A stretch of DNA of 64,000 bases from Palsa-504 sp050013055 (GCA_050013055.1 JBEKGC010000009.1:6646-70645), one strand, 5' to 3'; counted from the stretch's first letter, positions 7,787 to 16,382 are shown. The notes: generated by a model not told the origin, from the sequence alone. Numbers and translations: made by a program.

Positions 7787-8629
7787 TCAGCTTGTCACGT
7801 CGGCTGTGGTGAAGCGGGCCCAGGCGAACGAGCAGAAGAGCACCGTGTACACCGCGAACGACAGCAGGCCGCGGAGCAGGGTGGAGGTATCGACAGGCAG
7901 CCGGAGCAGGGCGTCGAACGACAGCCACCAGTGGGTCGGCAGGTACGGGCCGGCCGCCGCCAGCTGCGGCACGTTGTCGACCACCTCGCTGGCCACCACC
8001 AGGATCATGATGGTGGCGATGGCGCCGATGGCATGCTCGGTCATGGTGGAGATGGCCAGGCCGATCGCGCCGAGCGCCGCCATCGCGGCCGCCACGTACA
8101 AGGTGACGAACAGCAGCCTGAGCAGGCCGTCCGGCAGCGAGACCGTCGTCCCCGACAGCAAGGTGACCGGCCCGACCGGGAACAGGGCAGCGCCCGCCAC
8201 CAGGGCCACCGCCGACACGATGAACGTGGCGCACAACCCGTACGTCACGATCGCGCCGAACTTCACCGCGAGCAGCCGGGTCCGGCCGGCCGGCACCGTC
8301 AGCAGGTAGCGCAGCGTGCCGTATCCGGCCTCCCCGGCCACCGAGTCGCCCGCCACCACCGCGACCACGACCGGCAGCACCAAGATGAGCAGGGTGCTCA
8401 GCGCGATGAAGGTGAGGAACACGCCGTTGCCTGCCAGCTGGTTGAAGAACGCGGCCCCGCTGCCGCTGCCGCCACCCCCACCGCCACCGCCCTGCGGATG
8501 AGGCGCCGCCAGCCGCAAGGCGATGCCGATGACGAGGGGAAAGATGGCCGCCACCGCGAGCAGCAGCAGATTCCGCCTGCGCCGGAAGACCAGCCGCAGC
8601 TCGGAGCGGAAGAACCTAAGCGCTGACAT
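7787..8629 (-). CDS. ABC-2 type transporter permease
   Basis: 280 residues with about six hydrophobic segments and the organisation of ABC-2 permeases: a cytoplasmic basic start (FRSELRLVFRRRRN), then a first membrane helix near residues 22-40. A polyglycine/Ser loop (eight consecutive Gly) sits outside after it. The mid-region AGEAGYGTLRYLLTVPAGRTRLL is the coupling helix typical of the family. Its start overlaps the end of the ATPase gene by 14 bases, so the two form one exporter. Substrate unknown; the LolA-like gene upstream in the same operon hints at lipid or lipoprotein handling. Confidence 0.88.
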   Translation of the reverse strand: MSALRFFRSELRLVFRRRRNLLLLAVAAIFPLVIGIALRLAAPHPQGGGGGGGGSGSGAAFFNQLAGNGVFLTFIALSTLLILVLPVVVAVVAGDSVAGEAGYGTLRYLLTVPAGRTRLLAVKFGAIVTYGLCATFIVSAVALVAGAALFPVGPVTLLSGTTVSLPDGLLRLLFVTLYVAAAMAALGAIGLAISTMTEHAIGAIATIMILVVASEVVDNVPQLAAAGPYLPTHWWLSFDALLRLPVDTSTLLRGLLSFAVYTVLFCSFAWARFTTADVTS

Positions 8630-9581
8630 CGTAGCCCTCGCCGGTCAGGCCGACGAACAGGTCCTCCAGGCTGGGTGAGGTGACCGCGAACCCGCGGACC
8701 CCGACTCCGGCCTGGACGAGCTCGGCGCAGACCCGCTCGGGCACCGCGTCGCCGAGCACCGCCGACACCTCGGCCACGGCCCGCTCCGCCGCCCCTCCCG
8801 GCGCCTCGGCCGCGGTGGTCTGCGGGCTGGGCAGACCGAGGCCGGTGAGCACCTTGACGGCCTCCTCGGGGTCGGCGGTCTGGACCGTGACCCGGACGGC
8901 TCCGGTCCGGCGCAGCTCGGGCAGCGAACCCTGGAAGACCAGCCGCCCGGACCGCATCACCCCGACGTGCGTGCAGATCTGCTCCACCTCGGCGAGCAGG
9001 TGCGAGGACACGAACACGGTGGTGCCGTCGGCGGCGATCTGCCTGATCAGCGTCCGCACCTCCCGGGTCCCCTGCGGATCGAGCCCGTTGGTCGGCTCGT
9101 CCAGGATGATCAGTTCACGGGGCTGGAGCAGGCCGGCCGCGATAGCCAGCCGCTGCTTCATGCCGAGCGAATAGTGCCTGTACCGTTTCTTCGCCGCCGA
9201 CAGCAGGCCCACCCGGTCAAGCGCGCCGTCGATCCGGGTCCGCGCCGTCCGCGGGTCGGCGCCCCGGTCCGCGGCATCGTACCTGGCCAGGTTGTCCAGG
9301 CCGGACAGGAACGGGTAGAAGGCCGGCCCCTCGACCAGTGAGCCGACCCGGTGCAGCACCTGCGTTGCTCCGTCCGGCATGCCCACACCCAGCAGCGCCG
9401 CGCTGCCGTCGGAGGGAAAAGCCAGGCCGAGCAGCATCCTGATCGTGGTCGTCTTGCCAGAGCCGTTCGGACCGAGAAAGCCGTAAACAGATCCGCTGGG
9501 CACGGCCAGGTCGATATGGTCAACGGCCAGCTGGCCGCCGCCGAACCGCTTGGTCAGCCCGCTGGTCGAGATCGCGGTCAA
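8616..9581 (-). CDS. ABC transporter ATP-binding protein
   Basis: A 321-residue ATPase of the DrrA/CcmA-like export group. Walker A is GPNGSGKTT near residue 40, the signature region YSLGMKQRLAIA near 145, and Walker B LIILDEPTNGLDP near 165, followed by the switch histidine in SSHLLAEVE. The last 100 residues form a C-terminal regulatory extension ending in SLEDLFVGLTG, usual for this group. It powers the permease that overlaps its 3' end. A LolA-like protein is encoded 12 bases upstream, so the three genes are most likely one operon. Confidence 0.93.
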   Translation of the reverse strand: MTAISTSGLTKRFGGGQLAVDHIDLAVPSGSVYGFLGPNGSGKTTTIRMLLGLAFPSDGSAALLGVGMPDGATQVLHRVGSLVEGPAFYPFLSGLDNLARYDAADRGADPRTARTRIDGALDRVGLLSAAKKRYRHYSLGMKQRLAIAAGLLQPRELIILDEPTNGLDPQGTREVRTLIRQIAADGTTVFVSSHLLAEVEQICTHVGVMRSGRLVFQGSLPELRRTGAVRVTVQTADPEEAVKVLTGLGLPSPQTTAAEAPGGAAERAVAEVSAVLGDAVPERVCAELVQAGVGVRGFAVTSPSLEDLFVGLTGEGYDVSA

Positions 9582-9593
9582 CGGGGTCGCTGG

Positions 9594-10745
9594 CTAAGGG
9601 GTGGTGGCGGGACTCGGCGCCGTGGCGGCCGTGGTCGCGGCGGCGTACAGGACGCTGGGCTGGACCGCGCCGACGAACGTGCGGCCGCTGTCGGTCATCA
9701 GCACCGAGATCAGGCTGGTGCGCAGCAGCCGGCCGGTGCCCCAGGCACCATGCTCGACGGTGGCCGACCCGACCAGCGCGCGCAGCGCCGCGGCGCTCTC
9801 ACCGGATGTGCCGTTTCCGGTGACCGGGCCTGGCGTGGGAGTCGCCGGGGTCTCGGGGGTTAGCCCGGCGGACGGCAGCTCAAGGACGGCGAGCCAGCCG
9901 GACCCGACGGTGGTGACCCCCGTCTCGGTGGGCTTGCTCCCCGGGGTGCTGTTCTGGCCGAGGGTCTCCTTGGTGATCTTGGCGCCGGCGGGCGGCGTGA
10001 AGCTGACGTCAGAGGGCGCGGGGGTGGCGAAGGTGACGGAGGTGAAACCGACCGAGATGGCCGGGCTCGCCGCGCCGCGGGCGAAGACCTGCACCCGCAG
10101 CGGCACCCCGTTGTGGCCGTCAACCGCGATCCGGATCTGGCCGACCAGCGACCTGGAGTCCTTCGGCGCGAGCACGAGCTCGTAGGCGGCCTGCCCGGCC
10201 ACCACCACGTTGCTGGCGACGCTCACCGCGGTGGTCGGCCCGACCGCGGCGAGAACCTGGCTGGCCGCTTGCTGCGGCGTCAGGGCCGGGGCGGGTACCG
10301 GCTTGGCCTTGTCCTGGCCGGCCGGGACCGAGATCTCGGTGACCGAGTCGGTGGTGCTCTGCCACAGCCAGGCCGTGCTGCCGTCGCGGACCACGTCGCT
10401 CTCGCTCAGCGAGGCCGGCAGCGCCAGCCGGTAGTGCTCGGGCCCCGCGTACCAGACATTGACCGTGTGCGATCCGGTCAGCAGCGACATGATCGAGGTC
10501 GGGCTGCCCGTGCCTGGCAGGCTCGGCAGGCCGAGCGACGCCGTCTCGAGCACCGAGCCGTAAAGCGCGGGCCCCTTGTCCTGCGATGCCGCGACGAGCA
10601 GCTGAGCCGGCGTGCGAGCCGGCAGCACGGGCGCCGCCTGCGCCACCGTGATCAGCGAGCCTGCCATCACCGCACCGGTGACGACGAGCGCGCCGACCGG
10701 GACGGCCCAGCGGGCCCGGCGGGACAACTTCGGCATAACAGACAT
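9594..10745 (-). CDS. Exported LolA-like / DUF2092-type protein
   Basis: 383 residues. A signal peptide (about residues 1-38, hydrophobic core VPVGALVVTGAVMAGSLITV, cut near AQAAP) exports it. The body resembles the half-barrel of lipoprotein-carrier and sigma-regulator sensor domains (LolA/MucB-like): WYAGPEHYRLALP, a VVRDGSTAWLW strand pair, and a later LVLAPKDSRSLVGQIRIAVD. The C-terminal part is Thr/Pro-rich. No lipobox cysteine is seen, so it is anchored by an uncleaved helix or secreted. It sits first in an operon with an ABC ATPase and permease and may present a hydrophobic substrate to them, or monitor it. Confidence 0.75.
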   Translation of the reverse strand: MSVMPKLSRRARWAVPVGALVVTGAVMAGSLITVAQAAPVLPARTPAQLLVAASQDKGPALYGSVLETASLGLPSLPGTGSPTSIMSLLTGSHTVNVWYAGPEHYRLALPASLSESDVVRDGSTAWLWQSTTDSVTEISVPAGQDKAKPVPAPALTPQQAASQVLAAVGPTTAVSVASNVVVAGQAAYELVLAPKDSRSLVGQIRIAVDGHNGVPLRVQVFARGAASPAISVGFTSVTFATPAPSDVSFTPPAGAKITKETLGQNSTPGSKPTETGVTTVGSGWLAVLELPSAGLTPETPATPTPGPVTGNGTSGESAAALRALVGSATVEHGAWGTGRLLRTSLISVLMTDSGRTFVGAVQPSVLYAAATTAATAPSPATTP

Positions 10746-10886
10746 GAAATCTCACCCCGTACCGAGGCTACCCGACAGCTGACCGGGCGCCGAGCCCGGG
10801 CGCGGGGCGGCGCCGCGGCTGGTGACCTGGCCTGGCCGTGAGCGAGCGGAGTCGTTCGGGATAATGTGGCTGCGGGGGTTCGGGCC

Positions 10887-11390
10887 CTAGCCTTTTGCGA
10901 GTGCGCGGGCGTCGATGAAGGCAGTGAACTCGGCCAGCTGCGCCGGGGCGAAGGCACGCTTGGGGATCGGAATGGCACGCTTTTTGCCGACATACAGCAG
11001 AAAGAACTCTCTGGTCTGCCGGATCCTGCGGACCGAGGTCCAGCTGACGTCGCCGCGCCAGTTAGTTCTCTCGATCTTGATGTCCGCATCCGTGAGAACG
11101 GCCCGGGTCGGCACGCACAAGCGGACGGCTTGGGCCTGGACACTTCTTCTGCTGCGCACCGTCAAGGTCAGGATCAGGGCCAACCCGACGGACAGGAAGA
11201 GCCAGAAGAGGAAGCCGCCGCCGTTCGCCGCTGAGTCCACTCCGTCCATCACTTGCTGGAAGACCCGGCCGGCCAGCAGGATGCAGGCGACGGCGACGAC
11301 CCACTGAGCCAGCCGCGATCGATGGTCGACCGCCAGGGCGGCCCGCCTGAACTCGGCCGGGCTCCAGTCGTAAGACAGCGCGATGTTCAA
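10887..11390 (-). CDS. YcxB-like membrane protein
   Basis: 167 residues. TTG 11390 is chosen because GGGAGGAC precedes it. Two transmembrane helices (about residues 30-47 and 58-76) are followed by a cytoplasmic C-terminal domain with the YcxB-like pattern: a WRGDVSWTSVRRIRQTREFFLLY stretch (read in two parts) and KRAIPIPKRAFAPAQLAEF. This fold resembles PH-like membrane domains. No function is known for the family. It stands alone between the LolA-like gene and a broken methyltransferase gene. Confidence 0.75.
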   Translation of the reverse strand: MNIALSYDWSPAEFRRAALAVDHRSRLAQWVVAVACILLAGRVFQQVMDGVDSAANGGGFLFWLFLSVGLALILTLTVRSRRSVQAQAVRLCVPTRAVLTDADIKIERTNWRGDVSWTSVRRIRQTREFFLLYVGKKRAIPIPKRAFAPAQLAEFTAFIDARALAKG

Positions 11391-11447
11391 GGCAGTCCTC
11401 CCGAGGTCGTGACAGGCAGGCCACCTCGACGGGCGCGAGGTCGGGCT

Positions 11448-12295
11448 TCAGCGCTTACGTCCGAGCGCGCACCACCGGGCCGACCTGCCCGTCTCGCCTG
11501 CGCCAGGGTCGGGGCGCCACTCCTCGACCCGCACGAGCCCGGACTCTACCAGGTCCATGCCCGCGAAGAACCGCGCCATCTGCTCACGGTTGCGGCTTAT
11601 GTACTGCTGCTGCGCCCTTCGGCTCACGATGTCGTCAAAGCCCTGCTTGGCTTTGCCGTCGAGGAGTTCCGATCCTAGGTGGGACACGGCGAGATAGCTG
11701 CCCGGCGGCAGGGCGTCCATCACCTTGGCCACGATCGCGTGCGGGTCGTCGGAGTCCGGGATCACGTGCAGGATCATCAGCAGCGTCACCGCCACCGGCT
11801 TGGCGAAGTCCAGCAGGCGCGCGGCCTGGGCGAGAATCGTGTCGGTGTCGCGCAGGTCGGCGTCGATGTACTCGGTGGCGCCTGCCTCGTGGCTGGTCAG
11901 CCGCGCGTGCGTGCGCGCGCGAGCACGACCGGGTCGTAGTCCACGTACACGACCCGGGATTCTGGCGCGATCGCCTGGGCGACCTGGTGGGTGTTGCCCG
12001 CGGTCGGGATGCCGGTGCCGATGTCGAGGAACTGCCGTATCCCGGCCTCCGCGCTGAGGTAGCGGACGACCCGGCCGAGGAAGGCCCGGTTCGCGCGGGC
12101 GGTGAAGCCAAATTCCGGAGCGACTTTGAGCACCGCGTCGACGGCGGCCCGGTCGGCCGGGTAGTTGTCCTTGCCGCCAAGCAAGTAGTCGTAGATCCGG
12201 GCCTGGTTCGCCACGCTGGTGTCGAACGGCGGTCGCCGGATCTGGCCGGCCGCGCCCCCTCCCGGCTCGTCCGGCGGCTTCCGCACTGGTACCAC
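11448..12295 (-). pseudogene. DUF574-type SAM-dependent methyltransferase, frameshifted
   Basis: The 5' part starts at GTG 12295, with AAGGAG six bases before it, and reads the family hallmarks: a PFDTSVANQARIYDYLLGGKDN start and the SAM loop FLDIGTGIPT. It stops at TGA in ARARTRG near 11897. The rest is in another frame: LTSHEAGATEYIDADLRD, then VAVTLLMILHVI and the C-terminus ending RK. The total length is two bases too long for one frame. The shift falls in an alternating GCGCGCGCACGCACGCGC tract near 11905-11920, a classic slippage site. These enzymes are abundant in Streptomyces-like actinobacteria, with mostly unknown substrates. If the two extra bases are an error, the gene is intact. 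Confidence 0.8.
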
Positions 12296-12522
12296 GCCAC
12301 GCTCCTTGCGGTGAGCCCGTTTCAACCGGCCGTTAGCTCACTGCGTCGCATGGCGCTGGTCGAACCGCCCGGCCCCACAGCGCGGGCAGCTCCGCAGCTC
12401 AGCGGACACGCGGCTGACGGCGAGCACCGGAGCGACCTCTGCCCTGAGCCTGCCCGTTCGTCTCCGACGGGAATCCAGGGTATGCGCATCCCGCCATACT
12501 GACCCACCGGCCTGTGCCCGGT

Positions 12523-12924
12523 CTAGATTCGCAGGCTGCCGCGCTGGGACGCCGGACGGCCGCCAGGTGCCTCGGCGAAGATGGCGGCCAGGGCCTGGAG
12601 AGCCTGCGGGCGCAGCGCGTAGTAAGCCCATACGCCGCGCTTGTCGCGGCTGAAGATGCCCGCGTCGACCAGGACTTTCAGGTGATGGGAGATGGTGGGC
12701 TGGGTCAGGCCGAGGGGCTCGGTCAGGTCGCAGACGCACGCCTCGCCGCCGTCGTGCGCGGCGACCATCGACACCAGCCGCAGCCGGGTCGGGTCGGCCA
12801 GGGCCTTGAGCGTGCGGGCCAGGTCGGCGGCCTGAGCGGCGGACAGCGGCTCGCGCAGCAACGGCGCGCAGCACTGATCCGCGAGCGGAAGCCCGGCGCC
12901 GGCCGAGGCGGCGGTTGCGATCAT
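12523..12924 (-). CDS. arsR: ArsR-family arsenic-responsive repressor
   Basis: 133 residues with the ArsR winged-helix fold: ALADPTRLRLV, then the metal-sensing ACVCDL motif near residue 60, and the recognition helix LTQPTISHHLKVL. The two cysteines of ACVCDL, with an N-terminal Cys pair (DQCCAPL), can bind As(III) or Sb(III). It should repress both itself and the divergent arsM operon and release DNA when arsenite binds. Two similar 16-bp sites lie in the gap between the genes. Confidence 0.93.
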   Translation of the reverse strand: MIATAASAGAGLPLADQCCAPLLREPLSAAQAADLARTLKALADPTRLRLVSMVAAHDGGEACVCDLTEPLGLTQPTISHHLKVLVDAGIFSRDKRGVWAYYALRPQALQALAAIFAEAPGGRPASQRGSLRI

Positions 12925-12945
12925 GCACCCAGTATGCCCACAGAC

Positions 12946-12961
12946 ATTGACAGGTGTCTAT
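12946..12961. promoter_or_regulatory. Candidate ArsR operator 1
   Basis: ATTGACAGGTGTCTAT is a near-perfect inverted repeat (arms ATTGACA and TGTCTAT, six of seven matching), 22 bp from the arsR start. Its size and ATnGACA arms suit a winged-helix ArsR dimer. Confidence 0.65.
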
Positions 12962-12979
12962 TTCTTGGGCACAGTAGGC

Positions 12980-12995
12980 ATCGACAGTCATCTAT
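12980..12995. promoter_or_regulatory. Candidate ArsR operator 2
   Basis: ATCGACAGTCATCTAT repeats operator 1 in outline, sharing AT.GACA at the left and TCTAT at the right, 34 bp further along and just before the arsM ribosome site. Two sites about three helical turns apart suggest cooperative control of the divergent promoters. Confidence 0.55.
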
Positions 12996-13009
12996 GTAAG
13001 GAGTCCGCG

Positions 13010-13852
13010 GTGAACGATCAGGCAGCCGGCGCACTGCGCGAGGAAGTCCGGTCCCGGTACGGGCAGGCGGCCCGCGCGGTCCTGGAACCAGGGACCGGGC
13101 AGGCAGGGTGCTGCAACCCCTCGGCCGGGTCCTGCTGCGACACCTCGGCCGGGTCCTGCTGCGGGACGGCGGCCGGGTCCTGCTGCGGGACGGCGGCGGC
13201 GGGCGATGCCGGGGAACTCTTCGGCGGTCCCCTGTACCGGCCCGGCGAGACGGACGGGCTGCCGGAGGAGGCGGTCCTGGCCAGTCTGGGCTGCGGCAAC
13301 CCGCTGGCGGTGGCCGAACTGCGCGAGGGTGAGCGGGTGCTGGACCTGGGGTCAGGCGGCGGCATCGACGTGCTCTTGTCGGCGCGGCGAGTCGGCCCGT
13401 CCGGGTTTGCCTGGGGCGTGGACATGACCGACGACATGCTGGCCCTGGCCCGGCAGAACGCCGCCAAGGCCGGCGCCCGGAACGTCGAGTTCGTCCGGGG
13501 CGAGATCGAGGCGGTACCGCTGCCTGACGCCGCGGTGGACGTGGTCATCTCCAACTGCGTGATCAACCTGTCCGCCGACAAGCCGGCCGTGCTGGCCGAA
13601 ATGTTCCGGGTCCTGGTGCCCGGCGGCCGGATCGGGATCTCCGACGTGGTGGCCGAGGACCAGATGAGCGCGGCGGACAGGGCGGCGGCCGGGTCCTACG
13701 TCGGGTGCATCGCCGGCGCCCTGTCGCGAGCGGAATACCTGGCCGGGCTGACGGCGGCCGGGTTCACCGAGGTGTCGGTCACCTTCACCCACGAGGCGGC
13801 TCCAGGTCTGCATTCGGCCATCGTGCGGGCCGTCAAGCCGGCCGCCGCGTGA
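13010..13852 (+). CDS. arsM: Arsenite S-adenosylmethionine methyltransferase
   Basis: 280 residues; GTG 13010 is chosen over earlier starts because TAAGGAG precedes it. The methyltransferase core has motif I VLDLGSGGGIDVLLSARRVG, the GVDMTDDML loop, and cysteines of ISNCVINLS and YVGCIAGAL, as in ArsM enzymes that methylate As(III). Between residues 30 and 70 there is an unusual run of four Cys pairs, each in a GSCC-like repeat of 8 residues. ArsM makes methylated, volatile arsenic. It overlaps the aquaporin gene by four bases (GTGA), with arsC next, and is divergent from arsR. Confidence 0.93.
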   Translation: MNDQAAGALREEVRSRYGQAARAVLEPGTGQAGCCNPSAGSCCDTSAGSCCGTAAGSCCGTAAAGDAGELFGGPLYRPGETDGLPEEAVLASLGCGNPLAVAELREGERVLDLGSGGGIDVLLSARRVGPSGFAWGVDMTDDMLALARQNAAKAGARNVEFVRGEIEAVPLPDAAVDVVISNCVINLSADKPAVLAEMFRVLVPGGRIGISDVVAEDQMSAADRAAAGSYVGCIAGALSRAEYLAGLTAAGFTEVSVTFTHEAAPGLHSAIVRAVKPAAA

Positions 13853-14565
13853 ACGATGCCGGGCGGCGGCTGCTGGCCGAGTTCACCGGGACCGGGCTGC
13901 TGGTGGCGGTGGTCGTGGGATCCGGGATCGCGGCCACCCGGCTGACCGGCGACGGGGCGCTGCGGCTGCTGGTCAGCGCGGTCGTCACTGCGCTTGGCCT
14001 GGCCGTGCTGATCACTGTGTTCGCCCCGGCCGGCGGCGCGCACTTCAACCCGGTCGTCACGGCCGCCGACTGGCTCCTGCTCCGGCGGACCCCGGGCCGG
14101 TACGGCCCGGGTCTGGCCGCCGCCGTCATGGGCGGCCAGGTAGCCGGCGCGGCCGGTGGCGCGGTGCTGGCCGATGCGATGTTCGGGGTCCCGGTGCTGG
14201 CCATCTCGCAGACCCGGCGCGGCGGCGGCCCGGTCCTGCTAGGCGAGGTGGTAGCTACGGCCGGGCTGTTGCTGCTGATCGTGGCCCTGGCCCGGACCGG
14301 CCGGTCCGGGCAGGCGGCGTGGTCCGTCGGGGCGTGGATCGGCGCCGCGTACTGGTTCACCTCCTCCACCTCCTTCGCTAACCCGGCCGTTGCCATCGGC
14401 CGGATGTTGACCAGCACCTACGCCGGCATCGCGCCGGACTCGGTGCTGGCGTTCATCGCCGCCGAGATCCTTGGCGGCGGCCTGGGGGTAGCGCTGGGCG
14501 TGATCATCTATCCGATGCGACCGCACCAGGTAACGGCAGGCCAGCCGGCCCGGCTGGCTGGCTGA
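13849..14565 (+). CDS. MIP-family aquaglyceroporin of the arsenic operon
   Basis: 238 residues, starting at GTG 13849, which overlaps the arsM stop. Six membrane segments and two half-helices with the pore motifs HFNPVV (NPV instead of the usual NPA) and FANPAVAIGRM are visible. Such channels replace or complement arsenite pumps in ars operons (AqpS type): arsenate entering the cell is reduced by ArsC and arsenite leaves through the channel. Its place between arsM and arsC supports this. The MIP family is certain; the arsenite role is inferred from the context. Confidence 0.9.
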   Translation: MNDAGRRLLAEFTGTGLLVAVVVGSGIAATRLTGDGALRLLVSAVVTALGLAVLITVFAPAGGAHFNPVVTAADWLLLRRTPGRYGPGLAAAVMGGQVAGAAGGAVLADAMFGVPVLAISQTRRGGGPVLLGEVVATAGLLLLIVALARTGRSGQAAWSVGAWIGAAYWFTSSTSFANPAVAIGRMLTSTYAGIAPDSVLAFIAAEILGGGLGVALGVIIYPMRPHQVTAGQPARLAG

Positions 14566-14585
14566 CCAGAGAAGGGATGCCGGTG

Positions 14586-14987
14586 ATGGGCGACGTGCCC
14601 GAAGTGATGTTCGTGTGTACCCACAACGCGGGCCGGTCACAGATGGCCGCCGCCCTGCTCAGCCAGCAGGCGGCCGGCCGGGTCCAGGTCACCTCGGCCG
14701 GCTCGCAACCCGCCAGCGAGCTGAACCCCGCCGTCGTGCAGGCCATGGCCGAGATCGGTCTTGACATCTCCGCGGAGTCTCCCAAGCCGCTCACGGCCGG
14801 CCAGGTCAGAGCCGCCGACATCGTGATCACCATGGGCTGCGGCGATGCCTGCCCGGTCTACCCGGGTCAACGCCACCTGGACTGGGACCTGCCCGACCCG
14901 GCCGGGCTCACCCTCGAGCAGGTCCGGCCCATCCGTGACGAGATCGCCCGCCGGGTAAGCGCGCTGCTCAGCGAGCTGAACGGGTGA
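14586..14987 (+). CDS. arsC: Arsenate reductase, low-molecular-weight phosphatase type
   Basis: 133 residues. Two starts are possible; ATG 14586 has better spacing from AGAAGGG than ATG 14577. The active-site P-loop VCTHNAGRSQMA contains the CX5R motif. A second redox cysteine pair is in MGCGDACPVYPG and the acid loop DWDLPDPAG follows. It reduces As(V) to As(III), recycling by thiols such as thioredoxin or mycothiol. It is last in the arsM-aquaporin-arsC operon, 20 bases after the aquaporin stop. Confidence 0.93.
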   Translation: MGDVPEVMFVCTHNAGRSQMAAALLSQQAAGRVQVTSAGSQPASELNPAVVQAMAEIGLDISAESPKPLTAGQVRAADIVITMGCGDACPVYPGQRHLDWDLPDPAGLTLEQVRPIRDEIARRVSALLSELNG

Positions 14988-15495
14988 CGCCGCCGCAGCC
15001 TGGCGGCCAGCGCTGACGCAGCGCACCCTGGCCGTCGCTCCTGGTATCTCGATGACCAGGGTGGCGCCGAGCTGGCGCCCTGAGCTGACTGAGTGCCGGT
15101 AACTAAACCACTGAGCCTGATTTGCCGGGCTCCCACGGCCTGCCCGTACCCTCGCACTGTCTCACCAGCCCGTCTCGTACCATCATGATCAGAACTCGTG
15201 CATCAGTGCGAGAGAAGTAAAATTCTCGCGGAATATTCGGCTTTGATGGAGAAAAAGGTGCCCGATCGGGCACTAAACCCTCCGTATGAGCCGAATCTTC
15301 CATGATTTTCCGAAAACGGTACATTATGGGGCCCTGGCGTACCAGGGGCCACGGGCACACCAGCATCGTCGCGGGGCTGGGTCAGCGCGGGGCTGGGTCG
15401 TCTCGGGGACTAGATCAGCGCGCAGGGCACGGTAGGGGCGGCCGGAGCCGGGATTTGCACGCGCTCACTGAGAGTTGGGCGGCCGGATTCGGCTG
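14988..15495. other. Convergent intergenic region with hairpins and repeat copy C
   Basis: A 508-bp gap between the ends of arsC and of the minus-strand nucleotidyltransferase. No convincing gene is present. It holds repeat copy C (15228-15304) and a small hairpin at 15332-15347 (CCCTGG-CGTA-CCAGGG). The middle is AT-richer than the flanks. Confidence 0.65.
15228..15304 (+). repeat. Hairpin repeat, copy C (77-bp core)
   Basis: A 77-bp imperfect inverted repeat whose centre GTGCCCGATCGGGCAC is palindromic. It aligns without gaps to the cores at 33040-33116 and 56279-56355 (55 of 77 bases the same as the 56-kb copy). Only the core and a short AATTCTCG flank are shared; the longer 3' part of the other two copies is missing. 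Confidence 0.75.
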
Positions 15496-16272
15496 TTAGG
15501 TGGGCGCCCCCTGGGGCGGGACAAGGCGGCTCAGCCGTTGCACTCCGCGCCTCATGATCTGGCGGGTGAGATGAGCGCGACGCAGCCTCTGCACCGGGCT
15601 GAGCGGGACGGTCTCACCGTCTCGGCGACGGCGGATCTGCTGCGCGAGCGCGGCCGGGACCCCGAAGTCGGCGAGACGGCTGATGGCCTCCCCCTTGGTG
15701 ATCAGGTCGCCGGTGGCCAGCACCGCCTCGGTGCGTGGCAGCACGGTGAGCCCGAAGGTGACCCAGGAATCGTGCCACCAGCACCTCCGCTGCCGGGCGA
15801 GCCTGCGCCAGTAACCGCTGATCTCGCGGTGCACGGCCGCCTGGAGGTCTGGGGTGGGAACCGGCTTGATGCCGGGCGGTGGCCAGGGGCCGGACAGGGC
15901 CACACCGGCCGCCATCAGCTCCGCCTGGGTCAGGACCTTCATCTGCCACTGCGTCATCCGGTCCCCGTACCAGTACGTACGCAACGGCTCGGGATCGGCG
16001 GCGGTCGGCACGGAGACGTACAGGCAGTGCAGCCGGCGAGCGCCCTCACCCGAGTCGGCCAGCAGCGTCGCGTGCAACTGGCGGAGCTCGCCGATCGCGG
16101 TCTCGTCCGGCTCGCGCTGCACCATGACGACCACATCGATGTCGCTACCGGTGGGGCTGAAGTCGCCGGTGGTCAGCGAGCCGTAGAGGTACAGGCCGAC
16201 CATGTCCCCGCGGGCGAGCAGCGCGTCCCTGAGACGATCAAGTAGCCGGGCCACATCCGCGGGAAGCTCCAC
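15496..16272 (-). CDS. AadA-like nucleotidyltransferase
   Basis: 258 residues, GTG start. The N-terminal half has the nucleotidyltransferase motif YGSLTTGDFSPTGSDIDVVV (GSX10DXD), whose aspartates bind metal and ATP. The C-terminal half (about residues 130-258) is helical and looks like the substrate domain of streptomycin/spectinomycin adenylyltransferases (DUF4111 type). It may adenylylate an aminoglycoside, but environmental actinobacteria carry many such proteins with unknown substrates. Upstream there are short 12-bp repeats. Its 3' end faces arsC. Confidence 0.8.
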   Translation of the reverse strand: MELPADVARLLDRLRDALLARGDMVGLYLYGSLTTGDFSPTGSDIDVVVMVQREPDETAIGELRQLHATLLADSGEGARRLHCLYVSVPTAADPEPLRTYWYGDRMTQWQMKVLTQAELMAAGVALSGPWPPPGIKPVPTPDLQAAVHREISGYWRRLARQRRCWWHDSWVTFGLTVLPRTEAVLATGDLITKGEAISRLADFGVPAALAQQIRRRRDGETVPLSPVQRLRRAHLTRQIMRRGVQRLSRLVPPQGAPT

Positions 16273-16290
16273 CGGATCCTCCGATCTGCC

Positions 16291-16322
16291 CGTAGCGCGG
16301 TCCGTAGCGCGGTCCGTAGCGC
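16291..16322. repeat. 12-bp tandem repeat upstream of the nucleotidyltransferase
   Basis: Unit CGTAGCGCGGTC is present 2.7 times. It lies 19 bases upstream of the nucleotidyltransferase start, where it could affect the promoter or leader. Confidence 0.8.
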
Positions 16323-16382
16323 ATCTTATGCAGTTCGCCGTCGTCCCGGTAGGGTCGGCGCGGGCTGCGGCATGATGGGCGG

